NCBI GenBank assembly: GCA_963971575.1
Contig: OZ020622.1
Span: 6,362,279-6,426,278 of the forward strand
DNA length: 64,000 nucleotides
Direction of reading: 5' to 3'
Source of the DNA: Liopterus haemorrhoidalis
Lineage: Eukaryota; Arthropoda; Insecta; Coleoptera; Dytiscidae
Below, piece after piece: positions 26,701 through 40,200 of this stretch; the stretch's first letter is position 1; the number at the start of each line of letters is the position of its first letter. Position numbers and translations under genes: made by a program. Below the pieces are notes generated by a model, which was not told where the DNA came from, did not search any database, and was given only the letters and a program-made list of their open reading frames with translations.

Positions 26701-29700
26701 GTTGCTAATAAACTATTAGAAGGATTTTGTAACTTGGAAATCACCAATAAATTTATTAGCTTCATAAATATATTATGTGTTAACTATTAGGAAGTTTATT
26801 AGGAACTGGAACTCTCGGCCCTAAGTTAAATAAAAAGGTATTTTAGTGTTAAAAGTATTTTAACATTTTGATATTCTTTTATTATGCTTGTTGGCTATTT
26901 TTCAATTCTCCTACAATTATTTTGTAATATTTCTTATATATTTACTTTCCTTTTTTCTTTATTTTTATTTTTATGTTATGTTTACCTAAGATATTTTCTC
27001 TTTAACATTTAATACAGAATAAACAAAGTAAAAAATGAGTTTACCCTTTGTTATTTTAGGTTTGAAAATCTTAGAACAAAAAGTTGTAAACAAAAAATAA
27101 CAGTAAAGCTTATTTTGTCAAAATAAATAACAAAGTTAAGTTGGTTTTACACAGTTCAATTAATTGATGAATAAATTGATCAAGTTTTTTGTCAATTAAT
27201 TGAAAAATGTATTGGTAACCTTGAAAATAAAATCTCTTTACACACATCAATTTATTTATAATTTTTTTTGAAAACTTTTACATTACCAACTTTAGAACAA
27301 ATGGACAGATATTAAATCTTTCACATCAAACTAGAAATTCTGCAAAGAAATCTGGAAAAGACGAGCAAAAGATGTATCAAGACTCTACTCCAGTACGCCT
27401 TACACCAAAAAGTAGAAAGGTTTATGATTAAGAAAGTATTTTTAAAATATTTACTTACTTTTTCTTGTAGAAGTTTTACTTTTTCATTCAACCTGTTGAC
27501 TGAGTCACAATTTGCGTAACACCTATCTATGTTTGCAGGTTGGATGTCAGGGTCTTCAGCAAGGTCTTGGGTTGACTCGCAGGAACGATTGTCTCCTCGA
27601 AGACGATAACCAGGTCTACATGTACAGTGGTAAGTTCCATCTTCATTTATACAGTTGTGTTCGCAGTCTCCATTTTTATCTTCGCATTCGTTAATATCTA
27701 GATAAATAAAAAATAGTGAGTAAAAATACAGCCTTGGGACAACTTGTTGGACAAATGAATGGAACACCTTACGTTTTATTGAATTTTAGGATTATTATAG
27801 GAAAAATGGTAAATAAAATAATACATACAGCTTTAAATGACAACTTTAATCAAAATTATTAATATTTTGTGGTACCGCCTCGTGCTTTAATTACCGCATG
27901 TACCATTTTAGGTATACTGTCCACAAGTTTTTTTACGTACATCGGATTGTACATTAAACCATTCGTCCACAATAGTTTTCTTCAATTCTTTTTTTGATTT
28001 GCATTTGTAAAAAGACCTTGTTTATCAGAATCGACCATAAATTTTCAATTTGCGATAAATCTGGTGACTGGGGGGCCATGCAAAAAGTGGAACATTGTTT
28101 TTGAAAAACCATTCATTTGTTGCTTTGGCTTTGTGACAGGGGGCATTATTTTGTTGAAAAAACATATTCTGGATTGTCTTCATCAAATAATTTTAATACT
28201 GATGGCTCCAAAACTTCATTAAACATGGTAATATAACGAGCAGAATAATGCGTCCCTTGCACAAAAAAGATTTCGCCTAAGCCACTGGCGGACATGCACC
28301 CCCAGATCATGATACTACCATCATCAAATTTGACCGTAGGGATGATGCTGTCAGGATGAAAAGCTACACCCGGCCTATGTCTTACAAAGATGGTTCCAGG
28401 TTATCCAAAAAGCTGATCCACAAAAAATACAAACCCTAATTTCGTAAATTTATAGTAAATTAAATTTTATATTGTTAGTGCAATAATTGCTTAGAAATTT
28501 ATTTTTCTGTTAAATTCGTAAGTACATTAAATCATTACAATGCTTCTATATTGGACTCATCAGATCAAATGATTTTCAGTCATTCATCAGGTGTCCAATT
28601 TAAATGTATTTTGGCCCACTCAAGGCGAAGTTTTTTGTGTCGCTCGGTCAACAGTTGTTTTCGGTGAGCTTTTCTTCCATGCAAATTAGATTCCACTAGA
28701 CGTCTTCTAATTGTTCTAGAAGAAACTTTAACTTCTCTATGCTCCCACAGATCACCAGCCAGCTCTTTTGACGATATTGTGCGTTTACAAAGAGCACTTC
28801 TCTTTATAAAAGGATCATCTCTGGAAGTGGTTGCACGTTTTCTTCCAGTTTTTTGTGTGTTTTCATAAGTATCAGTCTCTTGGAACCTTTTGATGGTAAT
28901 TTGCACGGCTTTTCTTGAAAACTCCGTTTTTTTTTTTTTTTTAAATTAGAGCTGCGACTGTACTTGTTAATGGGGCAATACAATTTGACTCCTTTCTGCC
29001 ACAGTGAGTTTACCAGATCAATTCTGTAAAAAGTTACGGTGTAGTAACGTACCTACAAGATAAAATATTATAAAAAGTATAATGACTTTAATTCATGATA
29101 GTAACTGACCTTGCTCATAGTGACATATTTAGTTACTATTATCATAGTAACTGAGTTACAGAATTGGTCTGTACGTTTTTTAACCATAATATAATTAAAA
29201 ATATTCACTTGAACTCAATAAAACATGAAAAAGACAGTGTTCACTTCAAACGCATGTGTAATAATGATCCAAGCCCTAGTTGCTTATTTTTATGTAAACA
29301 AAAGGAACGGATCTGGATATACAGCGGTCATCATGAAGAGATACGGGATTTTTTTATGTATTACGTGAATAAGACCTTCAATTTTAATTGCAAATTTTGT
29401 GTGGAAATGATAGAAATATTCAACGTCTCTCTACTGTAGTCAACACAAAATGTAAGCTTTTATGTTTATTTATATAGCAGGTCAACAACACGATGTGGAA
29501 ATCAACAAAACCGTAGTTGCTCTTTGGTTGGCTAAAGTCATCTCGAGACGGTAGCTTCACGCGATATTTTGTTAGTGTAAGCAGGATGCATGTATATAAT
29601 ATCTATATAATATCTACAACATGCTTATATTATGCCCCAAGCGATCTATCTAAAATTGCTACGAGAGTGTTTGGAGATCCGAGACGGTTTCAGGAAGTAA

Positions 29701-30780
29701 GATTATCAATTTTCAAACTTATTGATGATTATGTAAAGAAAATGGAAATATAGATTGATAAAGTTATAGAAAATAGGTTACTAGGTAATATTGAAAAGAT
29801 TTTTGATCGGAAAATAAAGTTTTATAACAAAAAATAAAAGCAGATGAAAGAAACACTTTCTAAATTGTTCAAAAATTTTATTTTGATTTGAAAATTTTCT
29901 ACAACTAACAACATTTCTAAAAAAGTGATGATTAAAAAAAAAAATGACGTGAAATGTGAATATTCACACATTTCAGGGTTTCGCAGGTATATAATAAGTG
30001 AAGGCGGTATGCTGAGTGTGTAGGACAAATTTTACTTTGTAGTAATCACGGCAAAATGAACGATATTTTTAAAATAATTTATCGTCTGTTAATCATATAA
30101 TAAGACTGGTTATTAAATTTACGCTATTAAAAATTAAATGCAACATTTGTCAAAATATAACTAGAATTTTGACAAAATAATTTCAACATAATAAAAATGC
30201 AAAAAATAACAGAAAAAATAAAATTCACTCGGTACTCTAACTCGAAACCCTTCGTATATTAGCTTACGACACCAGTGCTCTAACCCATTGCGCTATCGTA
30301 CGCCTTGCGTGTGAGTGTCTTACATTGGTATAACTTTTGTACTTTGTGAACCAAAAACCACAAAAAATGCGTTATTTTCAGAAAACATAATCTGATCAAA
30401 AATTCCTGTTGTACTATTTCGGTTCACACTAATATACATTACTTAGAATTTTTTTAGATTTTTAGGTTAAACCATCTGGGCTACAGGGTGTGGGACAAAA
30501 TTTTTTTTGCACAATTTTGGCAAAAATCGCATCAAAATAATTTATTTTGCAAAAATAAAAATTTGATCAATAATCCACGTACTAAGGGCTTTCATTTGAT
30601 ACCCTACTCAAAATTTTAAAAAAATATTTTTGTTTTCGATGAGCACATATTTGTTTATATGTTTAGGGGGGTATGTTTTTTAGATGTTTTCGTATTTTTC
30701 CTATGTGCGGGTTAAAGAGTTGTAGAAGCATGCCAAATTTCAACTCTCTAGGTTTAGCCGTTTGGCTACATTTTTACCGA

Positions 30781-30830
<50 letters not shown>

Positions 30831-33800
30831 GACAAAATGACGGTATAAGGGTTTTTTGGTCATACCTACAAAACCCTAAAAATAGACCGAACAAATTGGA
30901 TTTAAATTCTCCCAAACCAAAACGAATGCTACACATATTTGCAAACGACTATGTAGACACGAAGATCCACAGTTAAAACTTCTAACAGAGTTCCAGCTAA
31001 TATCTTGCGTCTTCATAATTTTGTCTTTCAAATGTAGCTTTTTGTCTAATCTCTAAAATGGGGTCAAATCTCTTTGAATGATTGATTTTTAAGCAGAAGT
31101 TTCTTGGGGATAAATATTTCCTTCTATCGACTACGAATCACGATAATGTTAACTGAATCTTATAAAAAAAATTTAAGAATTGTAGATTATTTTTATCAAT
31201 ATACACGTGGAATCAAATGATAACTTAATCTCTTTTTTAACAATATTTTTTTGTGTATTTTTAGTTGTAAAAGTATTTCTGCGCTAATACTTTTTATTTA
31301 AACTTCTTTTTAAATTCTGTATGAAATGTTTAACAATAGAAGTTCTGAACATTATTTTAACACCATTTCATTGTTTTTTCTGTATAAATCCTTTATAAAG
31401 TCTTAATTTACAGGGCTTTTGAATTGTTTTCCCGTCTAAACAAAATGTGAGTTGTCAACTGAGTTTGATATGTCGAACTGTATAGTTTGTACCTAGTGTT
31501 TTATTCATTTCACTTATCAGAATTGCTTCTTTTAACTTATTGCTTTCTGTCATATCAATTCTACTGAAATGCAACGCTTTCAAATGGTTTTGGTTCATAG
31601 ATATTTTCCTGCATCGATAAATGATACAAAAGTTTCTTGCCAGATTTGCGCCAGATTGAATTAGATATGTGCTACAGACGCTTCAGTTTCGGCCAAAGAT
31701 TTAGATTGATGGGTTAAATTTTATCAAACCTACACACAATCTGTACCCGATTGTAACCCTACACAGAAACCGATAGACCTTTACTGCTCGGTAACCATCA
31801 AATCGAGCGTGTGGATGATTTCCAGTACTTGGGGAGTGTTGTGTCTGTGGACGGTGGCGCGGATTTAGATGTGGAAAGCAGAATACGCAAAGCGAGAGGC
31901 GCATTTATCCAACTTAGCCGTGTATGGAATTCTGCGATCTACAGTACTTCCACGAAAACTACCATATTCAGGGCATGCGTGACGTCAGTTCTTCTGTACG
32001 GCTGCGAGACTTGGTTCGTAACAGAAGCTATCAAGAGAAGAGTGCGAGTATTTGTAAATCGATGTCTTCGACGAATTCTTCGCATTTATTGGCCATGTAG
32101 AATATCAAACGTAGAATTGGGAGAAAGAACTGGTCAAATGGACATTAATTTGCAAATAAAAAGAAGAAAGTATGGTTGGTTAGGGCACACTCTTCGAAGG
32201 GCTCCTAGCGAAGTGTGTCGATATGCACTAGCATACAACCCTCAGGGCAGTAGGCGTAGAGGGCGACCCAAGAACACCTGGCGTCGCTCAACCCTGCTAG
32301 AAATAAATGCATGGAGCTCTCAAAACCAAGACAAAAGAATTTATAACAACATCACCGACTTGAAGCCTATGGCAGATAGACGAGTTAGATGGAGAAATTT
32401 TATTGACAGCCTATGCTCTTTTTAGAGGCAGTCCAAAATCACCCGATGATGGACAAGGCTTGATGATGACACACAATCTGTGGTCTTGCGAGGGTTCCCT
32501 CTTATATTTCGGGACTGCGCTAAACTAGTGCTGCCATCTCGCAACTGACGCTTCTATCGTATAGTTTGACATTTTTGACTGTATACTCAGAACGTTTTGA
32601 CGTACGAGCGCTATTTGTGTTGTTTACAGTAACTTGAAAAAATTTATCTCGGCTAAAAATGGAATTTAATCGTGAACATTTTCGAGTGATTATTTTTTAC
32701 AAATTTCGACGTGGATTAACCCAACAACCGTGCATCGATGAACTTAATTTGACTTTTGGCGATGAAGCACCATCAAGGAATACAGTTTATCGATGGTTTG
32801 CCGGCTTCAATCGTGGCCGTAGTTCGCTTAAGGACGAATTTCTTGAAGGTCGTCCAAAATCGGTTGTTGTTCCGGAAAACATTGATGCTGTGTGTGAAGT
32901 GATACTGCAAGATCGTCATGTGACTTATCGTGAGATTGAGGTATCCTTGGGCATTAGTGGGACCAGCATACATTCAGTATTGCATCTTCTCAATCACCGT
33001 CTAGTCCAGATTAGTCTTAGTATTTATCACTGCACTGGGTCGACTGATTGACCTCTTTATCGCTGTTTTTAGTAGTCTCTAGAAAGTTCCATATTCTTTG
33101 CCCGGTTCCAAACGGTTGACACCGTACTATATTGGACCTTATTCGTAAAATATTAGTTAATGTCAAGTCTTGTTCATATTTAATGATTTTTGATTAGGGT
33201 GACCATTTTCTTAAGAAGGCAATGCGGTACGGAGCAAAAAAAAGGTTCTCATCTCCCAAATCCAAGTGAAGAGCAAAAAACAGGTCCTCACCTCCCAAAT
33301 CCAAGTGAAGAGCAAAAAAAAGGTCCTCATCTCCCAAAATCCAAGTGAAGAGCAAAAAAAAGGTCCTCACCTCCCAAATCCAAAATGCGGGACTTTTGCG
33401 GGACGCATCTTAATGCGGGACGAATGGTCACCCTATTTTTGATCAAAATTTTTCATTCCGCGACTATGCATTGAAATAATATTTTCTGTTTTAACAATAA
33501 TTGTCTCATTTTAAGAAGATAAACACATTATTCTTTACAGGATAATCAAATCCTTTTCGAAGCATTGTCACAATACATAAGAATTACAATTGTTTTTGCA
33601 TTTAAAAATGTTAGCATCTGTTTAAAAATTAATCCAATTAAAAGACAATGGAAAATAATGGAGTTTATTAAATAAGAGTTACTGCAGGCGTTCTTGAAAT
33701 TATTCTTTGATATGGGGGCATTCACATTGCGAAGTTAGAAGTGGAATCTCTTGTTTGTCCAAATGTGTCATTTCAAAGTATATTTTTGGTACGATGCTGA

Positions 33801-36800
33801 TATCCTTAAGATGACTCATCTTTTAAAGTCACTTCCGTCCCACAAGGATCAAATTTAGGTCCTCTTCTTTTTTTAAATATTTATTGATGACATTAATAAT
33901 GTAATAGTCAGTGAAAGATTAGTTTTTGCCAACGATCTCAAAATTTTTCGCACTGTCTCTTCAGATAATGATTGCTACATTCATCAAAACTACTTGGAAA
34001 ATATTTCTAATTGGTGCACCTTAAACAAACTTAACCTCAATCTTTCTAAATGCAAAATTCTGACATTTACACGAAAATGTAATCCCACTATTTTCTCCTA
34101 TTCGATACTTAATCAGTTGCTTACTCGTTGCGAAAGTACCCGGGATCTGGGCATTGAGTTTGATAGTAGACTTACTTTCAACTCGCATATGGATACGATT
34201 TGTTCTTCATCCTATAAAATGCTAGGATTTATTATCAGGAATTCACGCACTTTTTCGAATATAAACGTTATCTTCACACTTTACTATGCATTCATTCGCT
34301 CCAAAATTGAATATTGTTCAATAGTATGGGAGCCCATTTATGAGATTCAAAAGAATGCCATTGAAAAAGTGCAACATAAATTTTTAAAGTTTATCTACTT
34401 TAAAGTGAGATCCTACCCCCCTTTCGATCTTTCATATAGTACCCATCTTAATATTTTTTCCATCAAATCTTTAAGTGAGCGTCGTGAGTTAAGCTCCACA
34501 AATTATCTTAAAAAATTAGCATCAAATCTAATTGACATTGGTTTAATTTGCATTGGTTTGACTTGGTCAAAAAATTAAAAAATTGTTAAATTTGGACTTG
34601 GTTACTTTTTACAGTAAGCCAAAGATTTGTGAAACCAACTTAATGACTATTTTTTATATTTTTATTAATATTTCTCTTTAATATGTTAATTTAGTATTTT
34701 AAATTGATTTTACATTTGTTTTATTAAATACATTTTAATACATAGTACTTCCATTATTTATTAGTCCTATATGTACATAAATTATTATTTTTTTGTAATG
34801 GTCAGTGTATTATTTATGATTCTATCATGAAAAATTATATTTAAAATGTATTGAAATTGGTCAGTATATATGTTTTTTAATGATATGTGTATAATTTATG
34901 TCTTTTCATATGTTAATAACATTTTTATTGGAGGGGGGAGATATGTTGTTATCAAACATGGACCAGGAGCAATAGAAATGGTGAAAACCCCAACCAGGAA
35001 GCATTTCACAAACAAAAAGGAATTGTACGGAGACAAATCCGAAGAATACGGCAGATTATCAAGTAAGGTGACTTATTTTCATGCTAAAAATTTAAACTAT
35101 CATTGAAAGGATGCTATTTTGATGACACCATTAAAAGAGACTTGATACGTATTCTAAAAGCTATACTAGTCGAGAGGTTCGCCCACTCTGTTCAGTCAAA
35201 ATAATCTCGAACCCCAATAAGATAAAAATACCTCTAAGCACTTGGGTAAATCCTTTCGGATCAGATGCTGTTTAACTTTTCGTTCTCCGTCTTACCGAAA
35301 AAAAGCTAAAGAATGAACGACACATAAAGCCTATAAGGGAAAAATAAAACGTGCAAAAATCACAGCCAATAACTTATACGTTATAAACAGTGATAATAAA
35401 TCTCGGGCTATGTGGAATATTGTTAAATCCGAACTTGGAACAAATAAAAAAAAGTCTCCCACATCTAGCATTAGCGCCGAGGACTTTAATTCTTTTTTCT
35501 CTAACATAGCCGCATCATTGAGCTCAAAAATCGCAACCGGACACTACAGTGCTCTGGCCCATGTAACCCGCTGTACTGACACCATATTCCTGCATCCAAC
35601 GGACTATACCGAGGTCAAAGGGACCATTACGTCTCTGTCTGGGAGCCGCACACAAGATGGGTACGGTATCAACAGCGATATACTTAAATCAATTGTCGAT
35701 ATTATTTCACCAATATTCGCTAATATCATTAATGCCTGTTTCCAAACAGGTACCTTTCCTGAGAAATTGAAAATTACGAAAGTAATACCTATATACAAAA
35801 GCGGAGATGTTAACAATGCATCTAACTATAGGCCGATAGCGATAATTCCAATCTTATCAAAAGTTATCGAGAAGATTCTTAAAAATAGATTAATAAACTT
35901 TTTCACGGAAAAAAATGTTCTTGTTAAAAACCAATTCGGCTTCAGACCCAACATGTCTACGTTAAATGCCATTACGGAGCTCGTTAACTATGTAACTGAT
36001 AGCCTTGAAAATCATACGAAATCACAGGCCACATTATGTGACCTTTCTAAGGCTTTCGATTGTGTCCCTCACAAAATCCTGCTGGACAAGCTTGAATGTT
36101 ATGGCATACGTGGTACTGCATACGAGCTTCTTAAATCTTATTTTTCTAACAGGTCACAATTTGTCTCGTTCAACGACACCGAATCATCAACGAGAAATGT
36201 TGATTACGGAGTTTGTCAGGGCGGAATATTAGGACCTCTCTTCTTCATCGTTTTTATTAACGACCTTCCAAATATCTTTTTCGATAACTCCGCGGATGTA
36301 ATACTTTATGCGGACGATACCACAATATTAACAAGTAATACATCAGTAAAAGAGTTACTCGACATTTCAGAAACTGCCCTAGGGAAAGTAAAAAACTGGT
36401 TTACTACAAACAAATTAACTCTTAATGCCAGCAAGACCCAGCAAATTATCTTTTCCCTAAACCGCAACACCGACGAAGTCTTTGAGTACGGTGATCCTAT
36501 TAAATTCCTAGGAATATATATAGACGGTCAACTCAGTTGGCACCAGCACATCAGCAATTTAGCCATCTCCCTGAAGAAATCAATCTTCGCTTTTGTCAGG
36601 CTCAAAACTTCGGTCTCTTTCGAGACTTTACGTATTTTTTATTTTGCCGCTTTCCAGTCTCGTTTGTCTTACGGTATAGTCCATTGGGGAGTAAGCTCAT
36701 CGATCAACCGCATTTTCATAATCCAAAAAAGAGCTCTTAGAATTATGAATAATGTCCCCTCCAGAACCCACTGCCGGGAACTTTTTAAAAAATGTAGAAT

Positions 36801-37248
36801 AATGTCAGTGTACAGCCTATTTGTATATATCTGCCTGGTGTATGTTAAAGAAAACGCAGCCCAGTTTGTCACCGTTTCCTCAAGTCATTCTTATAATGTC
36901 CGCTCTAAAGACAATATTCGTCTCCCTAAAATAAGACTTGAGAAGTCAAAAAACGGTCTTTACTCGGCTGCATGTTTCTTCAATTATTTGCCTTCTGCTG
37001 TCAGAAATGTTAATAACAGGACCTTCAAGAAAAAACTTAGAGAGGTTTTTCTTGAAAACTGTCTGTACAGCACTGATGAGTACTACAGCATTGATTGGAG
37101 CAAATACTAAAAATCCTTCTCTGTTTATTTACCCATCTGGCAATTGTATTGTAATTTTATAATTTATATTTCAATTTATATTTCTAATAATTATGTATGA
37201 TCTTTGACTGGTGTAAACGTGTGAAAACTTGTACAAGCACTAAATAAA

Positions 37249-37283
<35 letters not shown>

Positions 37284-40200
37284 ATTACTTTTTTGTTATA
37301 GAGATATAGTGTCTCCAAACTACGGCCCGTGAGACAAAGCCGGCCCGCAAAAAGATATCCTCTGGCCCGTGGACATTTTTTAAAAAGTTTACTTACATAA
37401 AAACAGAAATTTAAAATAATCAGAAAATCGCAAAATAAATAATAACTATAACTAAATAATATCCGATTCTTAAAATTATTATTTTTATTAATAATATCAC
37501 CATTATTCTTAAGTTTGTTTTTAAAATCAAGCACCCACCTGAATTCAAGTTGCCCAGCCCGCAATTTATCAAGAAATTCTGATGTGACCCGCTTCTGAAA
37601 AAGTGTGGAGACCCTTGATAAAGATGACAGGTTTGGAATTCGAAGTCTTAATTTAATGGTGTCGTAAATGAACGAATATACTCCCTCCGTTCCAAAATAA
37701 GTCCGATTTAGGAATTTTATTTGTTTCAAAATAAGTGTCCAATTTCAGAAAAAAATATGTAAAGGAATATATAACGTATATTTTCACAACTAAACTAAAT
37801 GTGAGGAAGCTTGTAATCGTTGCCTCCTCTATGAAGATTGGTCAATTCCATACATTTCTGCAGTGTAATGAAACAATTGTCTAGTTTTTCAGCGGTTATT
37901 TCATCCCATATTTTAAGCACGACTGCAATGAGTTCATAAATACTGGACGGGGACTCTTTGTGTTGTAATGATTGAATGGCGTTAAAGAAATCCAAATCGA
38001 GGACTTATTTAAATAAATAACTACTGATACATTTAATTTTAATACAAGGTGTCTCAAAAGAAATTTTATATTTATTTAGCTTACTGCGTGAACGCAACGT
38101 ATCCGAGGGGCGCGGGGGTTATGTCAATCGGTAGCCTGGCTCTTAGGAATTCAGTCGCTATGGAGCGTTTCTCGGGAGCAGACCGCGCGTTATGCGTGCG
38201 AGAGTTTTACAAAAACGGTGATTCGGCGACTGTAGCGCGTAGAAAATTCTGCAGTATTCGAGGTTTTCGCCACTTAAATGATGCGCCAAGCATTCCTCTC
38301 ATTCGACATTGGGTTGAAAAGTTTGAAGAGACTGGTACAACGCTGGATAAATCAAAATCCGGGCGACCTAGGTCATCAAGAACGGTAGAAAACGTGGAGA
38401 ATGTTAATCAGTCTGTTCGTGACGACCCGAACCTTTCAATCCGGAAGCGCGCAAGTGCTTTAAATGTGCATAGATAATCATTACATCGCATTATGCACAA
38501 AAACCTAAAGCTGCACCCCTACAAAATTCAATTGGTGCAAGAATTAAAGCCCCAAGATGCCAGTCAGAGGCTTAATTCTCAGGCAAATTGATCTCCCGGA
38601 GAGGCATAAATTGGCCTCCACGCAGTCCAGATTTAACCCCTATGGACTTTTTCCTATGGGGTTATCTTAAATCTAAAGTTTACGCCAATAAACCGACTTC
38701 ACTGGCGCATTTGAAAGAAAATATCCGTCACGAAATGGCAGCCATCCCTGAGTCCACCTGCCGAGACGTAATAAGTAATTTTACTGTTCGATTAAATGAG
38801 TGCCGAGAACGCGAGGGTCTACATTTAGACGATATTATTTTTAAGCAATAAATCCCCAAAAAGTGTATTTTAATAATTAATAAACATTTTTTCTATATAC
38901 GGCTTACTTTTTTTTTAATCGATCCACTAAATATAAAATTTCTTTTGAGACACTTTGTATTTCAATAATCCATTAAAAAACTAAAATCGGACTCTTATTT
39001 TGGAACGGAGGGAGTATATTTTTAAGAGTTGTGGAAGCATCAACGAGAAAAAAACTAAAAACCATGCGTACAGAGCGTTCAAAACGAACCTTCTTAATGC
39101 TTAAAATATATACTTACCAATGCAAACCGGCTTTATTCCTTTCTTCTGATTCTCAGGACTGAATTTGAAGCCATCAAAACAAGTACATATGACACGTTGT
39201 AAGAAAACTGTACATTTCTGTTCGCATAGATCCATCTCACAAGGATTCTGATCCTTTGAAATGCATCTAGGATAAGAGAAGAAGAGAAAAGGATTATATA
39301 GTCAAATCATAGACGTAGTACATCACTCACTTTCCAGCTATGAAAACGTAGTCTTTACAACAGTGACTTCGAGTACAATCTACCCATTGACCGTTAACAT
39401 TGCATTTGTAACGTGTGGTTATGACATTGTCGGATGGACACTGGAAAGTTTCAGACCTGGAAAAAAATAAATAATTAATTATGAGAGCATTTTATTAAGT
39501 AAAGGCAATTAGTTTATTTCTTAAATTATTATGGGATTTTTCAAGTCTTGACAAGCGTCCACTAATCGCAAAATTTTCAGCCACGTCATACTAGATACTA
39601 GAGCTAAATACACACGGTTGCATTCCAAACCCTGGCGATATGCAGACGCAGAAATTACGCCCACATGATTATACTATGACCCGAGCAACATTGCTTTCTG
39701 CATCCTGCAGATCAAAGAGATGGCAGAATATCTCCAGAGCGGGAATGGACTCGATTTCCCTTCGATAGGAGGTTTTCAAACCACCCAAATCACCAACTAT
39801 CAGGACTAAAAGCTTAACTATATACCGTGGATATAGCTTTCTAAGCTCGGACAAGATATCCCCATATATTTGGACTTCTTGTCCTCCTTCTTGCGAGAGA
39901 TATTCCTCCTAGCTGGACTCGAGAATTCAATCACAAATATCTGTTTGGTCTCGATATTCAGAAGGCCCACATGATTTTACTATGACCCGAGCAACACTGA
40001 TTTCTGCATCCTACACATCAAAGAGGTGGCAGAAAATCTGCAGATGGGAATGGACTCGATTTCCCTTCGATAGGAGGCTATCATACCACCAAAAACACCA
40101 ACTATCAGGACTAAAAGCTTAATTTTATGCCCTGGATACAGCTTTCTAAGCTCGGACAAGAGATCCATATACTTAGACCTCTTTTTCTCCTCCTTGAGAG

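Noticed and set aside
30781..30829. Regular short repeats that could suggest a CRISPR-like array
   Set aside because: Units are 4 bp without spacers; a eukaryotic microsatellite inside a transposon.
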